From Allacma fusca (Eukaryota > Arthropoda > Collembola > Symphypleona > Sminthuridae): a DNA stretch of 64,000 nucleotides. Shown here piece by piece: positions 56,347 through 62,733 of this stretch; the first letter of the stretch is position 1; each line of letters starts with the position of its first letter. The position numbers were made by a program, and so were the translations under genes. Under the pieces are notes generated by a model that made no database searches, was not told the origin of the DNA, and saw only the letters and a program-made list of their open reading frames with translations. The DNA is taken from NCBI GenBank assembly GCA_947179485.1, contig OX359248.1:53082386-53146385 (forward strand), in the 5' to 3' direction.

Positions 56347-56640
56347 TGTAGAGGATGACTGAGGGTCCAAAATATGGATATGAGCTCCTCAGCCCATCCT
56401 CTACAAGATATGTAAAATGTGCCATTAGGTAAATCGACGTAAAGGAGCGTTTCGCTCCATTTCTTTGTAAACGGAGTTTTCCTTTGTAGGAATAAAACCA
56501 ACTCTAGTCAGTCTAAGTTTGACTCACCTTTGGCTAGGTAATCAAATCACTGTGAGCTTCTCCGAATGCATTTATTCCCACAGCATAATACATATACTCT
56601 ACACCTTACACAGGTGGGCATAAGCATCCTGATACACTAT
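56347..56640 (+). repeat. 5' LTR
   Basis: This 294-bp direct repeat is found again exactly 6088 bp downstream. It starts TGTAGAGGATG. The right border is not the usual CA; identity runs to ...ACACTATA. The first 59 bases form a strong hairpin (arms 56347-56357 with 56395-56405, and 56359-56364 with 56387-56392). A second small hairpin, GGAGCG-TTT-CGCTCC, follows. AATAAA (56491-56496) is a plausible poly(A) signal and would place R in the second half. GTCAGTC just after it resembles an initiator. No clear TATA box was seen before it. Confidence 0.93.
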
Positions 56641-56643
56641 AAA

Positions 56644-56660
56644 TGGCGATCCTGCCAGGA
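56644..56660 (+). other. Primer-binding site
   Basis: TGGCGATCCTGCCAGGA begins two or three bases after the 5' LTR. It starts with TGG, the complement of the CCA tail of tRNAs. By memory it resembles the 3' end of an insect tRNA-Arg (TGGCGACCGTGACAGGA), as used by mdg1/412-like elements, but differs at three positions. The position and the TGG make the role likely. Which tRNA is used is open. Confidence 0.7.
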
Positions 56661-56999
56661 TATGCCTAGAGTAGTGCAAAATAAAATCTGAAATAACAAG
56701 GTTTTTGGTATTGCTTGTGGAGATAAATATTTTAACAATTGTTCAAAATTTCCTCAAAATTTCTCAAAAAAATCTCAAAAATTGGACAAACATTAAAATA
56801 AAAAATCAAAGGAGTTTAGTTAAGCGGACTGAACTTAATGGTTTTTTTTAATGAATGGTGAATGACAAGAGTAGAGAAAAATCAAAAAGGTTAAGTCAGT
56901 AGACTTAATTTAGTGGTTTTTCAAATAATCAAGTACAGTACTCTTGGGATAGACCAAGTTTTATCCAATTTCAAGGAAGTATTTTTTTTCGAAAGAAAA
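56661..56999 (+). other. Retrotransposon leader with duplicated segment
   Basis: This is the untranslated stretch between the primer-binding site and the Gag start. Short CTCAAAA units repeat at about 56750-56785. A segment of about 45 bp is present twice (about 56802-56848 and 56876-56922), each copy holding a GTTAAG motif, ACTTAA and TGGTTTTT. In retroelements this region usually holds packaging signals. The GGTTAAGT at 56889 also resembles a splice donor that could feed the third ORF; this is an inference. Confidence 0.55.
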
Positions 57000-58211
57000 A
57001 TGGCGGACCAAACTAACAATGTCGAAATTTCATCGGAAGAATTTGAAAAATTGGTAAAAGAGATGGAAGTAAAACACAAGGCTTTACAGGCAGTGACAGG
57101 TGGAGTTTATCCTCAAGATTTTGCGGGGAATAAATTTGATGATACTCAATTACCATTGCTAAGGGCAATTGTGAAAATTAGTGGACAATTGCTAGATGCC
57201 TATAAGAAACCCCTACCTAAGGTGAAAGCCAAAGAGAGGTCACAAACAATTGTACTTGGGGGTAATTTAAAAAATGAAGTACCCATTTTTGATCCACAAA
57301 CACTATCGGGATTCAATTTCTTGAAAAAAGTGGAAAGATTTTTTAAGATCAAGGGAATTTCCGACGAGCACTGGTTAGACGTGGTCGCATTAATGTTGAA
57401 AGGGGATCAAGAGGCGTGGTTCGAGTGGAAACAGGAAGAGTTCAAAGATTGGGACGACTTCAAAGATGCATTTCTGGCTAAATATGATTCTGAGGAACAA
57501 CGAATAGCCAGAAAAACCTTGCTATACACCAGAAAGCAAAAAGTACATGAACCATTTGAGTCATTTTCATGGGAAATGGCCAATTTACATAGCCAGGTTC
57601 ATCCTAATGCATCCGAGGAGGAAATTGTAATTCAAGTCCGAGAATCCCTCTATCCGGAAATACGCCATGAACTAATGAACATTATGCCCCTGACCATGGA
57701 CAACTTAATTGCACAGGGGAAAACTGCGTTAACCAGCCTTAGAATGATGGAAACAGTGCGGGGGTACAAAACCTCAAGATTACCGCCAGTAAGTACAAAA
57801 GTACATCTCAAAGGATGTACATGTGAGGATTGCAAGAAGGAAGCCAATCCAAACAAGGAGCCAGAGAAAGGTGCCAAATCTACGGAGACTCAATCTGCTC
57901 CATCACAGGGACCGTCCAATGGCCACAAGGGATACGGAGGGGGAAGAGGAGGGCATAACAATTCTCGAGGAGGATTCAGAGAGAAATCTCAGGGAGGAGC
58001 AGGGAATAAAACAGCCAAGGGAAATGATAAGTGCTTCTTATGTGACAAAACAGGTCACATTGCGAGATTTTGTCCAGATAAGCGAAAGGTATTGGCAGTC
58101 ATGAAGCTAATGAATGAGGCCAATGATCTAGACAACGGACAACAAAAAGGAAGCACTAAGGCTGTGCATTCTATTGTAGGATTGGAGAGTGCCTCCAATT
58201 CAAAAAACTGA
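57000..58211 (+). CDS. gag: Gag polyprotein (capsid, nucleocapsid)
   Basis: This 403-residue structural protein would form the cytoplasmic virus-like particle and bind the element RNA. I chose the ATG at 57000 (MADQTNN) because AAAA precedes it, giving A at -3, and it is followed by G. The open frame itself goes back further. Residues about 95-235 fit a retrotransposon gag (capsid) domain, with Trp-rich segments such as AWFEWKQEEF and WDDFKDAFLAKYD. Residues 311-333 are rich in Gly and Arg (RGG-like). A CCHC zinc knuckle lies at 345-358 (C-X2-C-X4-H-X4-C, CFLCDKTGHIARFC). A second Cys pair, CTCEDC, is at 273-278. The stop follows the heptamer AAAAAAC, where a fraction of ribosomes should slip into Pol. 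It looks whole. Confidence 0.95.
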   Translation: MADQTNNVEISSEEFEKLVKEMEVKHKALQAVTGGVYPQDFAGNKFDDTQLPLLRAIVKISGQLLDAYKKPLPKVKAKERSQTIVLGGNLKNEVPIFDPQTLSGFNFLKKVERFFKIKGISDEHWLDVVALMLKGDQEAWFEWKQEEFKDWDDFKDAFLAKYDSEEQRIARKTLLYTRKQKVHEPFESFSWEMANLHSQVHPNASEEEIVIQVRESLYPEIRHELMNIMPLTMDNLIAQGKTALTSLRMMETVRGYKTSRLPPVSTKVHLKGCTCEDCKKEANPNKEPEKGAKSTETQSAPSQGPSNGHKGYGGGRGGHNNSRGGFREKSQGGAGNKTAKGNDKCFLCDKTGHIARFCPDKRKVLAVMKLMNEANDLDNGQQKGSTKAVHSIVGLESASNSKN

Positions 58212-58278
58212 AGTTGCAGGACGAGAGGGAAGCCAACTCGTGCCTGCTACCAATCTTGACGATGCACATTGGCTTCTT
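58202..58278 (+). promoter_or_regulatory. Predicted -1 ribosomal frameshift signal (slippery site plus pseudoknot)
   Basis: The heptamer AAAAAAC (58202-58208) is in the phase A-AAA-AAC relative to gag, with the gag stop immediately after it. A 7-nt spacer follows, then stem 1 (GCAGGACGAG 58216-58225 with CTCGTGCCTGC 58237-58247, one bulged G). The 11-nt loop contains GAAGCCAA (58229-58236), perfectly complementary to TTGGCTTC at 58269-58276, extendable by two G-U pairs, so an H-type pseudoknot can form. The pol frame is -1 to gag and is entered exactly here. This kind of read-through is well known for retroviruses and some Ty3/gypsy elements. The folding was done by eye. Confidence 0.85.
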
Positions 58279-61200
58279 ACCGTTAATATTTATTACCATA
58301 GGGACACAGCAAATTCAAAGCCTGTTAGATACGGGAGCCACAGACACCTTTATTAGCCAAGAGACAGTATCATCATTACAATGGACGGACTTAGTGAAAG
58401 TTAGTTCAAAAAATGTTGAAACAGCCTCACATAGCATAAGGACAGTGGGAGAGATAACCTGCAATATAGAGATGCAAGGTAGACGATTTACCTGCAAATT
58501 CAATGTCATGACCAAAACTCCGGTTCCTGTAGTACTTGGAAACGATTTTATAATCAAGGCAGGAATTGTTTTAGATATACCAGCGGGGGTATTTTGGCAT
58601 AATGATAAGCCCCAAGAGATTAAGAAATTCAACTCTATGGCCTATTCAAATTTGAATGCCATGATACATTCCCATCACGAGGAACAACTTTCGGAGGCCG
58701 AGAAACAGCACAAAATATCTAAGGTGCTAGCAGAGTTTGACGATGTCATTGGTCCCAACCACCAAGTAGGAAGATGTGGACTAGTGAAACATAGGATTGA
58801 GGTATGTGGAGAAGTCAAAAAGCGACTTCGTCCATATAAATATTCACCCCCACTAGAAACCGAGATCGACCGTCAAATCCAGCTTCTGAAAGACAAAGGC
58901 ATGGTTAGAGACTCTACATCCGAGTTCGCAGCAGGTATTGTCTTAGTAGACAAATCTAATGGAACAAAGCGGATGGCATTGGATTTTAGAGAGGTCAACA
59001 AGGTAACCGTTGCAGATAGTTATCCCATGGCGAATATATCGTGGATACTCCGAACTTTACCTATGGCTAAGTATTTCGCAAAATGTGATATGGAATGCTT
59101 TTATTGGCAAATTGAAATGGAGGAAGACAGCATCCGCTATACAGCATTTATCTCGCATAATGACTTACTAGAATGGTTAGTCATGCCATTTGGATTGAGG
59201 AATGCTAGTAAAACAGCACAGAGACTGATGAATAAAATCTTTAGAGAATACATCAGAAAATTTTTGCAAGTCTTCCAGGATGATGTTTTATTATATTCTT
59301 ATTCATTTGACGACCATTTGGAGCACATGCGCAAGATGTTAACCAAATTAAGACAGAATAATTTAACATGCAACAGAGACAAATGCCAATTTGGGCAGGA
59401 TGAAGTTTTATTTCTGGGACATCTAATTTCACACAATGGAATTAGAATGGACAATACCAAAATAGAGGCCATAAATCAACTGGAGAGACCAACAACCAGA
59501 CGGCAAATACAGAAATTCCACGGCATGTGCAATTTCTATGCTGAATTTGTCGAGAGGTTTGCCGAACGATTTGAACCTCTATTTAGGCTTTTAAAGAAGG
59601 GAAGCAAGTTTAAATGGACGGATGATCAAGAGAGAGCGTTTCGGGACATCAAATCAGCACTTAGTTCAGAAGTCATTTTAGTGGGGATTGATTACCGAAA
59701 GCCGATCATCGTCCGGACTGACGCCAGCGACGTTGGGGTTGCTGCAGTACTATCTCAGAGTACCGATGAAGGGGAACGACCAATATGTTATGCAAGTCGA
59801 ATTTTACAGCCCACAGAAAGGAATCTAGATGCAATGCAACGAGAGCTGATTGCCATTCTTTGGGGATTAGAAAAATTCAGAGTCTTCATATACGGAGTTC
59901 CATTTGAATTATTTACTGACAACTCGGCCATAACGTATTTAAATAATATGAAGAGTGGGTCGAAGAAGTTAATGCGATGGGCCATGTCCTTGCAAGCATG
60001 GAATATCACAATTAAACATTGTCCAGGGAGGAACAACACTGTAGCGGATTATCTTTCGAGGTATCCGAGTAATTCTCCAGGCGGTCAGAGTGAGTGGGCT
60101 CTGGAGTCGCCAAACATTATATATGCTCCCACACTGTGCACATTAATTGGATCAATGTTTGACCTGGAAGAGGTCAGACAAGAGCAGCGTAGAATAGGCT
60201 GGCTCGATGTGAAGATAGGGAAACTACAAGAGTTTTTCATTCACAAGAGGACACTATGTACCAAAGTCAATGGAGAATTTCTCCCGATCTTACCAGAGAA
60301 ATTTAGAGGAGAGATTATGTTCTATTTTCATGACAGTCCAGAGGCAGGCCATTTGGGAGTACACAAGACCATGGACAAGATAGCGTCGAGGTTTTTTTGG
60401 CCAGGCCTCAGAAAGGACGTTACAAGTTACGTAAAGTCCTGCGAGGTTTGCCAAAAACATAAGGCAACATATAAGAAGCCACACGGATTGTTGCAACATG
60501 TGAGGTCCAAATCGGTCTTTGACACCATTTGCATAGATTTCATGGGGCCATTTCCAAAAAGTGGCAAGGGAAAGTTAAATCAATACCTGCTAGTGGTGGT
60601 AGATCTTTTTTCACATTGGGTAGAGTTGTTTCCCATGAGACACGGAACAGCAAAAAAGGTAGCCGAGAAACTAGAGGACGAAATTTTTTGTCGCTTCGGT
60701 GCACCTTCTACGATAATTGCGGACAATGGAACAGCTTTTGTCTCCAACATAATGAAACAATTATGCCAACAATGGAAAATTCAATTAAGGACAACATCCG
60801 CATACCACCCCCAAGCCAACTTTACGGAAAGAATGAATAGAAATCTGGTCACCATGATTGCGTCCTATGTAAAGAACTGTCACACCGCCTGGGATGAGCA
60901 TTTACAGAAATTTGCCCTAGCGCTAAGGACAATGAATAATAGAGTAACCGGAATTACCCCAGCAATATTAAACCTGGGGAGACAAATCGCACTGCCCATT
61001 GATCGAAGATTACATGGGGATTCGGAATTTGAGAATCCCAATGAAATAGCTGCTACTCTTCCCAGCAAGCTGAGAGACATTATGGAATATGTCAAACTCT
61101 GTACAGAGAAGGCTCATGAGCAACAGAAGAAGGACTATGATCAAGCCCATAGTCACATAGATTATAAGATTGGAGAAAGGGTATGGGTAAAGAATCACCC

Positions 61201-61519
61201 TATCTCCTCCACAGACGAAGGCAAATCAGCCAAATTATATCCTAGATGGATTGGACCCTACGAGGTCACTGAAATTTTAACTCCAGTATCATATAGGTTA
61301 AGTATTCCAGACCGGAGGGTGCTTGATTGTCAGCATGTCCTCAATCTAAAGCCCAACTATGAGCGCATTTTGCATACCACTGATACGAGGCAGGCCACCT
61401 CAAATCAAGTCGATGCAAATGCGGATAATGCTGATCAAGAAACATCGGCTCCTGGGTACAATTTACGCAAACGACGACCAGTGGATTACACTGGGAAAGT
61501 GTCCAAGAGACACAAATGA
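58208..61519 (+). CDS. pol: Pol polyprotein: protease, RT, RNase H, integrase
   Basis: This open frame of about 1,100 codons lies in the -1 frame to gag and has no ATG at its head, fitting expression by frameshift. Residues here are numbered from the TTG codon at 58214. The aspartic protease has DTGA at 39-42. Reverse transcriptase spans about 205-380, with LDFREVNK, the first Asp at 292 and the xxDD box at 354-357. RNase H holds TDAS (Asp503), Glu544 and Asp569. Integrase begins with the H-H-C-C zinc site (His706, His713, Cys743, Cys746), then the core Asp775, Asp837 and Glu872 (spacing 35), then a GPY/F module near 1014. The products would copy the RNA to DNA in the particle and insert it in the genome. 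It looks whole. Confidence 0.96.
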   Translation: MKLQDEREANSCLLPILTMHIGFLPLIFITIGTQQIQSLLDTGATDTFISQETVSSLQWTDLVKVSSKNVETASHSIRTVGEITCNIEMQGRRFTCKFNVMTKTPVPVVLGNDFIIKAGIVLDIPAGVFWHNDKPQEIKKFNSMAYSNLNAMIHSHHEEQLSEAEKQHKISKVLAEFDDVIGPNHQVGRCGLVKHRIEVCGEVKKRLRPYKYSPPLETEIDRQIQLLKDKGMVRDSTSEFAAGIVLVDKSNGTKRMALDFREVNKVTVADSYPMANISWILRTLPMAKYFAKCDMECFYWQIEMEEDSIRYTAFISHNDLLEWLVMPFGLRNASKTAQRLMNKIFREYIRKFLQVFQDDVLLYSYSFDDHLEHMRKMLTKLRQNNLTCNRDKCQFGQDEVLFLGHLISHNGIRMDNTKIEAINQLERPTTRRQIQKFHGMCNFYAEFVERFAERFEPLFRLLKKGSKFKWTDDQERAFRDIKSALSSEVILVGIDYRKPIIVRTDASDVGVAAVLSQSTDEGERPICYASRILQPTERNLDAMQRELIAILWGLEKFRVFIYGVPFELFTDNSAITYLNNMKSGSKKLMRWAMSLQAWNITIKHCPGRNNTVADYLSRYPSNSPGGQSEWALESPNIIYAPTLCTLIGSMFDLEEVRQEQRRIGWLDVKIGKLQEFFIHKRTLCTKVNGEFLPILPEKFRGEIMFYFHDSPEAGHLGVHKTMDKIASRFFWPGLRKDVTSYVKSCEVCQKHKATYKKPHGLLQHVRSKSVFDTICIDFMGPFPKSGKGKLNQYLLVVVDLFSHWVELFPMRHGTAKKVAEKLEDEIFCRFGAPSTIIADNGTAFVSNIMKQLCQQWKIQLRTTSAYHPQANFTERMNRNLVTMIASYVKNCHTAWDEHLQKFALALRTMNNRVTGITPAILNLGRQIALPIDRRLHGDSEFENPNEIAATLPSKLRDIMEYVKLCTEKAHEQQKKDYDQAHSHIDYKIGERVWVKNHPISSTDEGKSAKLYPRWIGPYEVTEILTPVSYRLSIPDRRVLDCQHVLNLKPNYERILHTTDTRQATSNQVDANADNADQETSAPGYNLRKRRPVDYTGKVSKRHK

Positions 61520-61631
61520 AGGGTTTTTTCTGATAATATAGTTTTCTTTGAGAGTTATTTTTTTTCTACAAATCATTAGCCTTCCAACCTCCAAACACTC
61601 AACAGCTCTAAAGCTCCAACCAAAACCAACC
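61520..61631 (+). promoter_or_regulatory. Pol to ORF3 spacer with splice-acceptor-like site
   Basis: A 112-nt gap separates the pol stop from the ORF3 ATG. It holds a T-rich tract (about 61555-61566) followed by AAATCATTAG, ending at 61579, a good match to an animal 3' splice site. After it the RNA up to the ATG is C- and A-rich, without upstream ATGs, and reads ACC-AACC before the start, a favourable context. In errantiviruses the third ORF is made from a spliced RNA. The same is inferred here. Confidence 0.45.
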
Positions 61632-62450
61632 ATGTCGACTCGTAGATGGCAGATCCTGGTCGAGCTGATGAACGCCAAGCCTGACTGTGGGATAATGGAA
61701 CCAGGGAGGGATAAGGGAAACACTAAGATTGTGTTTCCCACCCTTACCCAATTTGCCTTCCAGGTTCAAAAGCGGGTTTTCAAGAGGGAGAATGGATTCC
61801 TTAACCAAGGCTTTCCCATCTTCCAGATGTGTGAATCTGAAACGGCCAAATACACCATCGCCGGCTTCAGCGAGTTTTGGAAGGTAAACTTCCCATACCA
61901 TGAGGGGACATCATTTTCAGACATCCTCAATGCGGCCGGGACCTTGGAGAAGAGAGAGGCAAGATGGATCCGAAAAAACCATCCGACAAAATGGTTAATC
62001 AAGGAGTGTTCGGTTCATCTGGAAAGAATTAAAATAAAGCCCAGCCCCCCATTGATCCTCAAGGACCGTCTAGGACCGCCTGTAAGACCAGCCCAGACAG
62101 TAACCCTGAGCCCCATCCTGGAGGATCAAGAGGACGTCCTGACATTAGAGGATTGGGATCCTCTACCCCTTCCGGAGGATCCAATAAGGACAGGGATCAT
62201 CTGCCGCCGATGTGGGGAAGAGGGTCACAAGGGCTTTCAATGCCCCAACCCCCGGAACAATGCGGCCTACTGGAGGAGAATGCGTCAGGACCCGGGTTTC
62301 AAAGAGAGGGACAAGGCGAGGAGGAGAGCCAGGTACTACGAAAACCGGAGGGCAGATCGACAGGTCAAGGCTTTCCTAAGGGCCCAGGAGGACCATCTTT
62401 TCGAGGAGCATGAGGGGGAGCTTCGGAGGAGGACTGTAGAGGATGACTGA
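61632..62450 (+). CDS. ORF3: zinc-knuckle protein of unknown function in the env position
   Basis: It encodes 272 residues from ATG 61632 (MSTRRWQILV). The frame is open back to about 61548, but this ATG has the best context and lies after the acceptor-like AG. I do not recognise the protein. Residues 1-130 look like a folded domain (VFPTLTQFAFQVQKRVF, FSEFWKVNFPYHEG), 135-188 are Pro-rich and acidic, 191-204 are a CCHC knuckle (Cys191, Cys194, His199, Cys204), and 212-267 are highly charged, probably helical (ERDKARRRARYYENRR). There is no signal peptide and no membrane segment, so it is not an envelope. RNA or nucleic-acid binding is inferred from the knuckle. The DNA is more GC-rich than pol (59% at 62161-62340 against 35% at 59341-59400, counted by hand). 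The stop lies inside the 3' LTR. Confidence 0.85.
   Translation: MSTRRWQILVELMNAKPDCGIMEPGRDKGNTKIVFPTLTQFAFQVQKRVFKRENGFLNQGFPIFQMCESETAKYTIAGFSEFWKVNFPYHEGTSFSDILNAAGTLEKREARWIRKNHPTKWLIKECSVHLERIKIKPSPPLILKDRLGPPVRPAQTVTLSPILEDQEDVLTLEDWDPLPLPEDPIRTGIICRRCGEEGHKGFQCPNPRNNAAYWRRMRQDPGFKERDKARRRARYYENRRADRQVKAFLRAQEDHLFEEHEGELRRRTVEDD
62411..62434 (+). other. Polypurine tract candidate
   Basis: TGAGGGGGAG and CGGAGGAGGA sit just before the TG of the 3' LTR. This is where plus-strand DNA synthesis would be primed. It also codes for the end of ORF3 (Glu- and Arg-rich), so the two functions share the same bases. Confidence 0.6.
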
Positions 62451-62728
62451 GGGTCCAAAATATGGATATGAGCTCCTCAGCCCATCCTCTACAAGATATG
62501 TAAAATGTGCCATTAGGTAAATCGACGTAAAGGAGCGTTTCGCTCCATTTCTTTGTAAACGGAGTTTTCCTTTGTAGGAATAAAACCAACTCTAGTCAGT
62601 CTAAGTTTGACTCACCTTTGGCTAGGTAATCAAATCACTGTGAGCTTCTCCGAATGCATTTATTCCCACAGCATAATACATATACTCTACACCTTACACA
62701 GGTGGGCATAAGCATCCTGATACACTAT
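62435..62728 (+). repeat. 3' LTR
   Basis: It is the same 294 bp as the 5' LTR; I see no mismatch on reading both. AATAAA at 62579-62584 would serve polyadenylation of the genomic RNA. The third ORF runs about 13 bases into this LTR and its stop codon lies in the first arm of the LTR hairpin, so the LTR terminus is also coding sequence. Confidence 0.95.
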
Positions 62729-62733
62729 ACACC
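62729..62733. repeat. Target-site duplication, right copy
   Basis: ACACC directly after the 3' LTR, matching the left flank. The duplication may be 4, 5 or 6 bp because the LTR end and the flank share bases. Confidence 0.6.

Larger units (their letters stand above)
56347..62728 (+). mobile_element. Ty3/gypsy LTR retrotransposon, looks whole and very young
   Basis: The element is about 6.4 kb with 294-bp direct LTRs, a primer-binding site, Gag, Pol (protease, reverse transcriptase, RNase H, integrase in that order) and a third ORF before the 3' LTR. The domain order with integrase last, the D,D35E core and the GPY/F module place it in Ty3/gypsy (Metaviridae). Read side by side, the two LTRs show no difference that I can see, so the insertion is recent. 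I see no break in the three ORFs. A short direct repeat, ACACC (or TACACC), flanks it. Gag and Pol are linked by a -1 frameshift. The third ORF carries a zinc knuckle and is not an envelope gene, which is unusual for the family. The clade within Ty3/gypsy was not resolved. Confidence 0.96.

Noticed and set aside
61632-62450. Env glycoprotein in the position after pol
   Set aside because: No signal peptide, no membrane helix and no furin-type layout. Instead there is a CCHC knuckle and a basic tail.
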